Source: an uncultured Clostridia bacterium
GTDB lineage: Bacteria > Bacillota_A > Clostridia > Oscillospirales > Oscillospiraceae
DNA: 41,982 bases
Direction: 5' to 3'
NCBI GenBank assembly: GCA_946410505.1
Contig: CAMKAP010000001.1
Span: forward strand, 1 to 41,982
In this document: piece after piece, positions 23,030-30,729 of the stretch
Numbering within the stretch: the first letter of the stretch is position 1
Layout of the letters: each line of letters starts with the position of its first letter
Program-made: the position numbers and the translations under genes
Notes under the pieces: generated by a model
What the model saw: the letters and a program-made list of their open reading frames with translations, nothing else
What the model was told of the DNA's origin: nothing
Database searches by the model: none

Positions 23030-25358
23030 CCTGCTCAAGCAGGACAAGGAAAAATACCGCGTTCCGCGCCGGGTGCAGGATGTGATCCCCATCAAGCGCA
23101 TCTGGAACGACGGTATTTTTTTGGTGGGCAATAAGTACACCAAGAGCTTCTGCTTCACCGACATCAATTATCTGGTGGCCAGCCGCCCGGACAAGGAATC
23201 CTTTTTCCTGAACTACTCAGAGCTGCTGAACAGCCTGGACGCGGGCTCCACCACCAAGATCACAGTTAACAACCGCCCTCTCAATCGGGCCACCTTTGAG
23301 AAATCTATCCTCATGCCCCTGCGGAAGGACCGCCGCGACCGATACCGCAAAGAGTATAACAAGATGCTCATGGACAAAGGCACCGGCGCCAACTGCATCA
23401 CGCAGGAGAAGTATGTGACCGTCACCGTGGCCAAGAAGGATGTGGAGGAGGCCCGCGCCTATTTCGCGCGGATCGGGGCCGACCTGACGGCCCACTTCGC
23501 CGCTCTCGGCTCCAAGTGCGTAGAACTCGACGCCACCGAGCGCCTGCGGATTCTCCACGACTTCTACCGTGCCGGGGAGGAGGCGGACTTTTATTTTAAT
23601 GCCCGTGACATGATGCACAAGGGGCATGACTTCCGGGATTATATCTGCCCGGACAGCATCGAGAAAAGCGGAGATTATCTGAAGCTGGGCAACCGCTATT
23701 GCCGGGTGCTGTATCTGAAGGACTACGCTTCGTATATCAAGGACAGCCTGGTGACGGAGCTGACGGACTTCAATAGGAAGATGATGCTTTCCATCGACAT
23801 TGTGCCGATCCCGACCGACGAGGCTGTGCGCGAGGTGGAAAACCGCTTGCTGGGCATTGAGACCAACATCACCAACTGGCAGCGCCGCCAGAACGCCAAC
23901 AACAACTTCTCTGCCGTGATCCCCTATGACATGGAACTGCAGCGCAAGGAGGCAAAAGAGTTCCTGGACGATCTGACCACCCGTGACCAGCGCATGATGC
24001 TGGGCGTCATCACCATGGTGCTAACCGCCGACAGCAAAGAGCAGCTCGACCAGGACACGGACGCTGTGCTGTCGGTGGCGCGAAAGCACATGTGCCAACT
24101 GGCTGTTCTGAAGTTCCAGCAGTTTGACGGCCTCAACACCGTTCTGCCCATCGGAACCCGGCGCATCGACGCTTTCCGCACACTGACCACCGAAAGTTTG
24201 GCCGTGTTCATCCCCTTTAAGGTGCAGGAGATCATGGACAAGGGCGGCATCTACTTTGGAGAAAACGCCATCAGCCACAATCTCATCATGGTGAACAAGG
24301 CCAATCTGCTGAACCAATCAGCCTTTCTACTGGGTATCCCCGGCTCCGGCAAGTCCTTCAGCGCCAAGGAACTGATTACTTTCCTCATGCTGAACACCGA
24401 CGATGATATTCTGATCTGCGATCCCGAAGCTGAGTTTGTCGCCTTGGTGGAGGCGATGGGGCCGGATATTGGCACGGTGCTCCATGTGGCCGCAGGCGGC
24501 AAGGACAGGATCAACGCCATGTATATGGTGGAAGGCTACGGTGAGATCAACCCCATCGTCGAAAAGTCCCAGTTCATCATTTCCCTGGTGGAGCAGATCT
24601 CGGAGAAGGAGATCGGGCCGCAGCACAAGTCCATCATCGACCGCTGCGTGGCCCAGGTATACCGGGAGGCCGCCGAGACCGGCATCGCGCCCACGCTTTG
24701 CACTCTGCGGGAGAAACTGCTGGAGCAGCCAGAGTTCAAGGCGCAGGAGCTGGCGCTGACGCTGGAGCTGTTTACCACCGGTTCTCTCGACGCCTTCGGG
24801 CATCAGAGCAATGTGGATCTGGACAAGCGCGTGGTCGTGTTCAACATCCGGGATCTGAGCGAGCAGATGAAGCCCGCTGGCCTGCTGGTCATCACGGACA
24901 CGATCCTGAACCGCGTAACGCTCAACTGGAAGAAGGGAAAGCGCACCCATGTGTTTATTGATGAGTTCCACATGGTGTTCAACACGGAACAGAGCGCCAA
25001 TTTCTTTACCAACGCCTGGCGGCAGTTCCGCAAGCGCAACGCCTATCCCACGGCCATCACCCAGAACGTAACCTATCTGCTGGATTCCGATCAGGCCAGA
25101 ACCATGATCTCCAACTCCGAGTTTATCGTCATGCTCAACCAGGCGGCACCGGATCGGGAGAAGCTGGCCACGCTTCTGAACATATCCAACGAGCAGATGA
25201 GCTATGTCACCAACGCAGACGCCGGCTGCGGCCTGATTCGCTATGGGCGGGCGCTGGTCCCGTTCATCAACCGTTTTCCCAAGGACACAGAGCTGTATCA
25301 GCTCATGACAACAAAGCCCGGTGAGGGCGTATTTGGTGGAGGTAATGAAAATGCGTAA
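23010..25358 (+). CDS. virB4: VirB4-type conjugation ATPase
   Basis: A 782-residue ATPase that powers assembly of the mating channel. I place the start at the ATG at 23010 (MLKTLSNLLKQDKEKYRVPR); an upstream in-frame ATG at 22986 precedes the AAGGAGG rather than following it. The N-terminal 400 residues form the VirB4 assembly domain (VPRRVQDVIPIKRIW). The motor has Walker A GIPGSGKSFSAK (G442-S449) and Walker B HVFIDEFHMVF (D651-E652). Q-rich and arginine-finger-like regions follow (AITQNVTYLL). It overlaps prgI upstream and the sortase gene downstream. Confidence 0.95.
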   Translation: MLKTLSNLLKQDKEKYRVPRRVQDVIPIKRIWNDGIFLVGNKYTKSFCFTDINYLVASRPDKESFFLNYSELLNSLDAGSTTKITVNNRPLNRATFEKSILMPLRKDRRDRYRKEYNKMLMDKGTGANCITQEKYVTVTVAKKDVEEARAYFARIGADLTAHFAALGSKCVELDATERLRILHDFYRAGEEADFYFNARDMMHKGHDFRDYICPDSIEKSGDYLKLGNRYCRVLYLKDYASYIKDSLVTELTDFNRKMMLSIDIVPIPTDEAVREVENRLLGIETNITNWQRRQNANNNFSAVIPYDMELQRKEAKEFLDDLTTRDQRMMLGVITMVLTADSKEQLDQDTDAVLSVARKHMCQLAVLKFQQFDGLNTVLPIGTRRIDAFRTLTTESLAVFIPFKVQEIMDKGGIYFGENAISHNLIMVNKANLLNQSAFLLGIPGSGKSFSAKELITFLMLNTDDDILICDPEAEFVALVEAMGPDIGTVLHVAAGGKDRINAMYMVEGYGEINPIVEKSQFIISLVEQISEKEIGPQHKSIIDRCVAQVYREAAETGIAPTLCTLREKLLEQPEFKAQELALTLELFTTGSLDAFGHQSNVDLDKRVVVFNIRDLSEQMKPAGLLVITDTILNRVTLNWKKGKRTHVFIDEFHMVFNTEQSANFFTNAWRQFRKRNAYPTAITQNVTYLLDSDQARTMISNSEFIVMLNQAAPDREKLATLLNISNEQMSYVTNADAGCGLIRYGRALVPFINRFPKDTELYQLMTTKPGEGVFGGGNENA

Positions 25359-26181
25359 ATTCAACACAAGGAAGATCCTTCTGATCGTTGGGGCGGTGCT
25401 GTTCACCGCCCTTTTTGTTTTCTCCGGGTTTATGGCGCTGCGCCAGTACCGGGACACGAAGCAGAGCGCCGAGGCCTTCAACGCTGTGGCCGATTTGGTC
25501 AAGCCCGTTCCCACGACGCTGCCTGAGGATGAGGGCAATGAAGAGGATTCGCAGCCTTCGGCAGAGCCGGCACCGACACTGACCTCTTACGACAAGTATG
25601 CGGACGTCTACAACGCAAACGCAGATTTTATCGGCTGGCTCACCATCGAGGGGACAAACATCAACTATCCCGTCATGCAGACGCCGAACAGCCCGGACTT
25701 CTATCTGAAGCACAGCTTCGATAAAGGATACAGCGAATACGGTGTTCCGTACATGCAGGAGAATTGCCGACTGGGGCTTTCAGATAACTGCATCATTTAC
25801 GGCCATCACATGCAGGATGGTTCCATGTTCGCTGACCTCTGCAAGTTTGAGAGCGAGGACTTCTACAAGGAGCACAAGACCTTTTGCTTTGACACGCTGG
25901 GCGCCTATGGGAAATATGAGATCGTCTGTGTATTCAAAACCTCCGTGTACTCCGCTGACGGCTTCAAGTATTATCATTTTGTCGATGCTGCCAACGCGGA
26001 AGAGTTTAACGCCTATCTCTCCACCTGTCAGGCACTGGCGATGTATGAGACAGGCGTGAGCGCACAGTATGGGGACAATCTCCTAACCCTCTCCACCTGC
26101 GAATATAGCCGCACCAATGGCCGCATGGTCGTGGTCGCCAAGCTGATCACGCCCATCGATGAGGTGAGCGGCAATGCCTGA
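25351..26181 (+). CDS. srtB: Class B sortase
   Basis: A 276-residue membrane-anchored cysteine transpeptidase. The ATG at 25351 follows GGTGGAGGT by eight bases; earlier in-frame starts would overlap that site. An N-terminal membrane helix (residues 9-30, ILLIVGAVLFTALFVFSGFM) is followed by a proline/acid-rich linker and the catalytic domain. The class B features are IYGHHM with H152, LSTCEYS with C250 and the arginine R258 in GRMVVV. Sortase B genes recur in clostridial ICE transfer operons and may attach element-encoded surface proteins. No LPxTG-type substrate is evident in this window. Confidence 0.93.
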   Translation: MRKFNTRKILLIVGAVLFTALFVFSGFMALRQYRDTKQSAEAFNAVADLVKPVPTTLPEDEGNEEDSQPSAEPAPTLTSYDKYADVYNANADFIGWLTIEGTNINYPVMQTPNSPDFYLKHSFDKGYSEYGVPYMQENCRLGLSDNCIIYGHHMQDGSMFADLCKFESEDFYKEHKTFCFDTLGAYGKYEIVCVFKTSVYSADGFKYYHFVDAANAEEFNAYLSTCQALAMYETGVSAQYGDNLLTLSTCEYSRTNGRMVVVAKLITPIDEVSGNA

Positions 26182-27994
26182 TATCAGGACGCGGGACGCT
26201 GTGAAGGGTATGATCAAAGCCATAGACAAGTCCGCTGTGGCCTCGCAGAGTATGAAGGATACCCTGGTCAAAGCCAAGGAAAAGGCCGAGCACAGCACCC
26301 GCGCCAAGGAAAGCAGCCCCGAGGAATACGCGGCGAATCGCATAACAGACAGCGCGGATACTGCCGTTTACAGCGGCGTCCAGTTGGCCAAAAAGGCTGC
26401 GCGCAAGGGTAAAGCGGTGGTCTCTGACGCAAAGAACAGTCTGGAGGAACGAAAGGCCGCGCAGCCGCGAGAACAAGCGCGAGACGCGGCAAAGAAAACG
26501 ACGGAAACCACAAGGGAGGCTGCCCGCAGCGGCAGTCTCCCGATTGAGGAACCGTATGAACTTCCTTCCGGACCATCGCCGCCCGAACCGCATACTGCGC
26601 TTATGTTCCAACCGGAACCGTCCGGGACGCGCATTAAGACGCGAGAGCATAGCCCGGCTTCGATCCGAACGAGAGAGCGAGAGAAAAAGAGCATCAAGCT
26701 GTCCCCGTATTCTGCAAAGGACGCATCGGTATCTCCAGATGGCGGAGCTCGAAGCATCAAAACTATTGAGCACCGTTCACAGACGGCGATAACAGTAAGC
26801 AGCCAAAATGCTCAGATGACACGCTCTGCGGCAAAAACGCCAGCGCAGACGGCGCAAAAGACCGTGCAGGCAAGCCAGAAGGCCGCCAGGGAAACCATAC
26901 AGGCGACCAAACGCGCGGCGGAGACGGCTGCCAAGGCAGCGCGGGCGGCAATCGCTGAGACAAAGGCGATGATTTCGGCCTTGACAGCAGGCGGCGGGAT
27001 CGCCGTATTTGTGATCCTGGTTGTCGTGCTGCTTGGCGTGGCTGTCGCCCTTTTCGGCAGGCGGAGCAGCACTTCCTCCTATACGCCGGTAAGCGCCGAG
27101 GTGGAGGCCTACACGCAGATCATCACAATCTACGCCCAACAGCATGGAATCCCGGAATATGTGGAGCTGATCAAGGCGGTGATGATGCAGGAGAGCGGCG
27201 GACAGGGCGGCGACCCCATGCAATGCTCCGAGAGCGGCTATAATACCCGCTATCCCCATTATCCCAACGCCATCACAGACCCGGAGTATTCCATTGACGT
27301 GGGGGTACAGACCCTGGCCGATGTACTGCGCATGGCAGGAGCGGAAAGCCCGATTGATCTGGACCGGGTTTCGCTTGCTCTACAGGGTTACAACTATGGC
27401 CCCGGCTATATCTCCTGGGCGCTGGCAAACTATGGAGGCTACTCCGAAATGAACGCCATCGAGTTTTCAAACATTATGGCAGCGCAGTATGGCTGGTCCG
27501 GTTATGGCGATAAAGCCTATGTGTCCCATGTGCTGCGGTACTATCCTCTTGGGCGTATTTTCTTCGGTGAGGGCAATCAGGCCATTGTGGAAGTGGCGCA
27601 GTCGCAGATCGGAAACGAAGGCGGCCTTATCTACTGTGAATGGTATGGGTATCCGTATCGTGTGGCCTGGTGTGCAATATTTGTGTCTTGGTGCGCAGAT
27701 CAATGCGGTTTCCTGGATACCGGCGTGCTGCCCCGCATGGAGGGTGTGCGCCCCTATGTGGATTGGTTCCGGGAGCGCGGCCAATGGCAGGATCGGAGCT
27801 ACGAGCCCATGGCGGGAGATATTATCTTTCTCGATTGGGAAAGCGACGGCCTGGCCGATCATGTGGGCATTGTCGAGCGTGTAGAGGGCGGCGTCATCTA
27901 CACCGTCGAGGGCAACGCCGATGACCGGTGTATCGAAAACCACTATTATCTCGGCTCCGCGCCTGTTTACGGTTTCGGCCTGCCCGCGTATTAA
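26174..27994 (+). CDS. CD1108-type bifunctional cell-wall hydrolase (SLT plus CHAP)
   Basis: A 606-residue protein that opens the peptidoglycan for the mating channel. The first 270 residues are basic, alanine/lysine-rich and probably cytoplasmic. A membrane helix lies near residues 273-297 (IAVFVILVVVLLGVAVALFG). Outside is a lysozyme-like transglycosylase domain with the catalytic glutamate in VMMQESGG (E340) and a second signature YNYGPGYI. The CHAP/NlpC-type domain has C500 in VAWCAIFVSWC and H563 in LADHVGIVERV. Overlaps srtB by eight bases. Last gene of the transfer operon in this window, followed directly by a terminator. Confidence 0.92.
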   Translation: MPDIRTRDAVKGMIKAIDKSAVASQSMKDTLVKAKEKAEHSTRAKESSPEEYAANRITDSADTAVYSGVQLAKKAARKGKAVVSDAKNSLEERKAAQPREQARDAAKKTTETTREAARSGSLPIEEPYELPSGPSPPEPHTALMFQPEPSGTRIKTREHSPASIRTREREKKSIKLSPYSAKDASVSPDGGARSIKTIEHRSQTAITVSSQNAQMTRSAAKTPAQTAQKTVQASQKAARETIQATKRAAETAAKAARAAIAETKAMISALTAGGGIAVFVILVVVLLGVAVALFGRRSSTSSYTPVSAEVEAYTQIITIYAQQHGIPEYVELIKAVMMQESGGQGGDPMQCSESGYNTRYPHYPNAITDPEYSIDVGVQTLADVLRMAGAESPIDLDRVSLALQGYNYGPGYISWALANYGGYSEMNAIEFSNIMAAQYGWSGYGDKAYVSHVLRYYPLGRIFFGEGNQAIVEVAQSQIGNEGGLIYCEWYGYPYRVAWCAIFVSWCADQCGFLDTGVLPRMEGVRPYVDWFRERGQWQDRSYEPMAGDIIFLDWESDGLADHVGIVERVEGGVIYTVEGNADDRCIENHYYLGSAPVYGFGLPAY

Positions 27995-28000
27995 AAATGG

Positions 28001-28030
28001 GAGAGCCAGCGGCTCACACCTCTGGCTCTC
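28001..28030. terminator. Bidirectional terminator between convergent genes
   Basis: GAGAGCCAG (28001-28009) pairs with CTGGCTCTC (28022-28030). On the minus strand the stem is followed shortly by ATTTTTAA; on the + strand only by TTGCC, so it should work better for the minus-strand XRE gene. The stop codon of that gene lies in the 12-base loop. Confidence 0.7.
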
Positions 28031-28373
28031 TTGCCTTACATATAGCCTCCGCTGTAGCGGAGATAATGGATAATTCTTGATCTGTCAGTTTGTCCAACTG
28101 TGCTTCGATTTGTCTGCGCGAGGTCGATTTTTGAATCGCTTTTTTAGGGAACAAGTATTGATCCAGTGAAATGTTGAACTTTAGAGCAAGCCAGAACAGC
28201 AGCTCTGTGCTTGGAAACTGACCCTCGTTTTCAATGGATGTGATATGCCGATCAGAATAGTTGCTCTCCTCTGCAAGCTGTTCTCTCGTGAGCTTTTGTG
28301 CCATCCGGGCCTCTTTGATCGCCTGTCCGATAGGTGTGAAGTCAAAATCAAACTCCGGTATCTTTCTGTCCAT
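28014..28373 (-). CDS. XRE-family regulator
   Basis: A 119-residue protein. The HTH spans residues 13-70 (IGQAIKEARMAQKLTREQLA, then YSDRHITSIENEGQFPS). The following part (LDQYLFPKKAIQKSTSRRQI) and the helical C-terminus (LDKLTDQELSIISATAEAIC) are typical of small XRE regulators placed at the end of clostridial ICE transfer operons. The ATG at 28373 has a modest GGTGGTGA ribosome site. It is convergent with the transfer operon and may repress ICE genes; the target is not visible. A promoter candidate lies at 28408-28435. Confidence 0.88.
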   Translation of the reverse strand: MDRKIPEFDFDFTPIGQAIKEARMAQKLTREQLAEESNYSDRHITSIENEGQFPSTELLFWLALKFNISLDQYLFPKKAIQKSTSRRQIEAQLDKLTDQELSIISATAEAICKAREPEV

Positions 28374-28407
28374 AAGATCACCACCGTCAATGTGAAATCT
28401 TATGTCT

Positions 28408-28435
28408 ATTTTACAGAAATGTGAGTACCGGTAAA
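28408..28435 (-). promoter_or_regulatory. Candidate promoter of the XRE gene
   Basis: On the minus strand TTTACC (28435-28430), 16 bases and TAAAAT (28413-28408) precede the ATG at 28373 by about 35 bases. Four of six and five of six bases fit consensus. The rest of the 148-base gap to the acyltransferase holds nothing else I can support. Confidence 0.45.
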
Positions 28436-28521
28436 AGGAGATTGCAGTTCTTAAGGCCGGAGATTTTATTTCAAGTTTTTGCGTAACTTATCTCTAAGGT
28501 ATGGCAAGGTCAATGATTTGC

Positions 28522-29358
28522 TTAATCGATCTGACTTTTTTGCGCAGTTGATCTCTTGTCTATGCTTTGATCCGAAGGCTTATAGCAATAGCGGATGTAT
28601 TCCACCTGATCTCGACCTTCCGCCGTCTCTTTCATAAAGCGATAGACACGATCTCGGAGCTCCTGCTGCGCCTTGCGGGGCGGAAGCGACGGATCCGGGG
28701 TCATCGGCTCGGAGAAGACCACGGTCATCCCCGGTTTTTTCACCCACCGAAACAAGCCCTTGCGCCTGCGATAGGTCGTGACCATGGCGACCACAGGCGC
28801 GTTTTCCTTGACCGGATAGTGGAAGGAGGTGTCCGAAAAGGGCCGGACGCCGGTATAAAACGGCCAGATGTGCGCCTCGGGATAGATGGCGATACAGCCC
28901 TTTTCCTTGTACCGCTGGGAGATCGCCGCAAGAAAGCCTCGCATGGCGCTCAGCTCCGTGGGGATCGGGAGTGCGCCGAGCATCATCACGATGTGCTTGA
29001 GTCCCGGAATTGAAACCACGTCCGGTCCCGCGATGATATAGGCCTTTTTCGGAAAGGCAGCCATAGCCGGTACAAAGGCGTCCAGCACTTGCGTGTGGTT
29101 ACCGTAGAGATAAAACCCTTTGCCGCGCAGAGAGCGTAGCGCCTCCCGATTCTCAAAGCGAAGCCCCAGATAGAGCTTGGAGACCAGAAAAACGATGGGG
29201 ATCGCGATAATGTAGTAGACAATAAAGGCAATCACTTTCCACGCCGCAGAGCTCCGCACAAAGGGGAAATCCGCGCCAACCTGACATGTGTTGATGTTCG
29301 TCCCGGCAAAATCATCGTTGACGGGATCGGAGTAATAGCGCACGCGATCATCCTTCAT
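28522..29358 (-). CDS. plsC: PlsC-type 1-acylglycerol-3-phosphate acyltransferase family protein
   Basis: A 278-residue membrane-associated enzyme expected to move an acyl chain onto a glycerolipid. A hydrophobic helix (about residues 41-60) anchors it. The catalytic HX4D box is NHTQVLDAF (H88, D93). The substrate motif appears as YPEAHIWPF in place of the classical FPEG. A conserved block VVAMVTTYRRRKGLF follows. Its start overlaps the glycosyltransferase stop by 11 bases, so the two form an operon. The divergent EAHIWP motif means the acceptor could be something other than lysophosphatidate, for instance a glycolipid; this is inference. Confidence 0.85.
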   Translation of the reverse strand: MKDDRVRYYSDPVNDDFAGTNINTCQVGADFPFVRSSAAWKVIAFIVYYIIAIPIVFLVSKLYLGLRFENREALRSLRGKGFYLYGNHTQVLDAFVPAMAAFPKKAYIIAGPDVVSIPGLKHIVMMLGALPIPTELSAMRGFLAAISQRYKEKGCIAIYPEAHIWPFYTGVRPFSDTSFHYPVKENAPVVAMVTTYRRRKGLFRWVKKPGMTVVFSEPMTPDPSLPPRKAQQELRDRVYRFMKETAEGRDQVEYIRYCYKPSDQSIDKRSTAQKSQID

Positions 29359-30493
29359 GGCGCTTTTTCTCCACCGTGTCCAGCATCATCTTCTCCATGG
29401 CGTCCATACAGGTCTGGAAGTCAAACTGCTTTGCGTAACCCAGATAGGATGCCGAGCAGCGCTCCCGCTCCTCCGGGTGCTCCAGCCACCAATCCATCTT
29501 CTGCGCCAGATCTGTCGGGTCGTCATAGCGAAACAGGTTATCGTCGCTCAAAGCAAAATAGCGCGTGGCGCTGCGGGGTGAGTCCGCAATCAGAGGGACC
29601 CGACCGCATGCGATGGCCTCAAGGCAGGCGATGGCTTCGATCTCAATTTCGGCTGGATGAACATAGAGGTCAGCGCTGTTGATGATATCGATCAGCGTGT
29701 CGCGGTCATAAAACTCCATGATCGGCTTTGGGATGCGGCACCGTCTTGCCTGCCGCAGCAGCGCGAGCTTCAGCGGCCCGGTTCCGGCAAAAACGAGCTG
29801 GATCTCGTCCTTGTGGCGGGAGAGAGCCACCGCGTCGATCAGCACCTTGTGGGATTTCTCCGGGCTGTAGCGTCCGGTGAACAGAACGACATAGCGTTCC
29901 CGGAGCTTTTCCGGCTTTTCAAACGGCATGGGTCGAAAGGCGCTGTTGACCCCGTTGGAGATGATGCGGTGCGGTGTGGGGCCGACGATGTTTTCAAAGG
30001 TATCGCAGATAAACTGGGACGGGTAATGAATACAGTCGCAGTAGCGATACAGGTTATGATAAAAAGTTTTGTAAGCGATGGTGTTGGCGAGCGGGAAATC
30101 CATCATAAAAATGTGCCCCGTGACGTTTTCCGCCTGGCAGTGGAAGCCCGCGGTCAGTGGGATATGATGCCTGTGGGCGTACTGCGCCGCGGCGCAGCCT
30201 ACAGCAAAGGGCATCATCACATGAATGAGCTCCACATCCGCAATGGCGGCTTCCAGGATGCCCCGGTCCACTTTCGCGGGAGCCACGCCGTTTTTGGCAA
30301 CGTAACCGTTGATCGGCCCAAAGTTCATTTTGGGTACGATATAGTAATCCGGCTGCCCGGCATGCTCCGGATCGGCGCAGACCACGCGCACGCTGTGGCC
30401 CTTGGCGCGCAGGGACCGGATCAGGTTCATGGCGGCGATGGTCGTGCCGTTGTTCTCCTTGCCCAGCACGTCGCAAATGACTGCAATCTTCAA
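29348..30493 (-). CDS. GT4-family glycosyltransferase
   Basis: A 381-residue GT-B enzyme starting with TTG at 30493, preceded by GAGAGGA. The N-terminal acceptor domain opens MKIAVICDVLGKENNGTTIA and includes GFHCQAENVTGH. The C-terminal donor domain has VLFTGRYSPEKSHKVLIDA and the EX7E motif in EIEIEAIACLEA (E284, E292). The closest role I can suggest is a diacylglycerol glucosyltransferase-like enzyme making membrane glycolipids, given the paired acyltransferase and that subfamily's GRYSPEK-type motif. The substrate is not certain. A terminator lies only 26 bases upstream of the start. Confidence 0.87.
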   Translation of the reverse strand: MKIAVICDVLGKENNGTTIAAMNLIRSLRAKGHSVRVVCADPEHAGQPDYYIVPKMNFGPINGYVAKNGVAPAKVDRGILEAAIADVELIHVMMPFAVGCAAAQYAHRHHIPLTAGFHCQAENVTGHIFMMDFPLANTIAYKTFYHNLYRYCDCIHYPSQFICDTFENIVGPTPHRIISNGVNSAFRPMPFEKPEKLRERYVVLFTGRYSPEKSHKVLIDAVALSRHKDEIQLVFAGTGPLKLALLRQARRCRIPKPIMEFYDRDTLIDIINSADLYVHPAEIEIEAIACLEAIACGRVPLIADSPRSATRYFALSDDNLFRYDDPTDLAQKMDWWLEHPEERERCSASYLGYAKQFDFQTCMDAMEKMMLDTVEKKRHEG

Positions 30494-30518
30494 TTTTATC
30501 CTCTCTCTTTCTCAAAAA

Positions 30519-30546
30519 TGGCCGATCCGTTTGATGGGATCGGCCA
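30519..30546 (-). terminator. Terminator (minus strand) between the transporter and glycosyltransferase genes
   Basis: TGGCCGATCC (minus strand, 30546-30537) pairs perfectly with GGATCGGCCA (30528-30519) across an eight-base loop, followed by TTTTT. It should end the transporter operon after the 28-residue peptide gene. The glycosyltransferase start is only 26 bases beyond, leaving no room for a separate promoter in between. Confidence 0.8.
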
Positions 30547-30560
30547 AGGGTTTACTGTTA

Positions 30561-30647
30561 TTAGCCCAGCTTTTTCTTTGCAAAGGCCAGCGCCGCTGTG
30601 GCGGTGATGCAAAGAGCACACAGCGCTGTGAGTTTTTTCTTGTTCAC
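30561..30647 (-). CDS. 28-residue membrane micro-protein
   Basis: A GTG-started frame with a good GAGAGGAGG site nine bases upstream and a TAA stop. The peptide is lysine-flanked and hydrophobic in the middle: KKKLTALCALCITATAA then LAFAKKKLG, a single short membrane helix. Very short, so the call rests on the ribosome site, the charge pattern and its place between the heptad-repeat gene and a terminator. It could be a transporter accessory peptide or a leader peptide controlling the glycosyltransferase gene beyond the terminator. Confidence 0.5.
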   Translation of the reverse strand: MNKKKLTALCALCITATAALAFAKKKLG

Positions 30648-30729
30648 GTCTTTTGCCTCCTCTCGGTTATTTTGGCCGGAGAAAAACACCGAACCTTATA
30701 TCAGGCGGACTTCCCGCCTATCATTTTCG

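Noticed and set aside
30703..30719. Small hairpin between the heptad gene and the micro-protein as a terminator
   Set aside because: Only six pairs and no T run on the minus strand; the stronger terminator is at 30,519-30,546.
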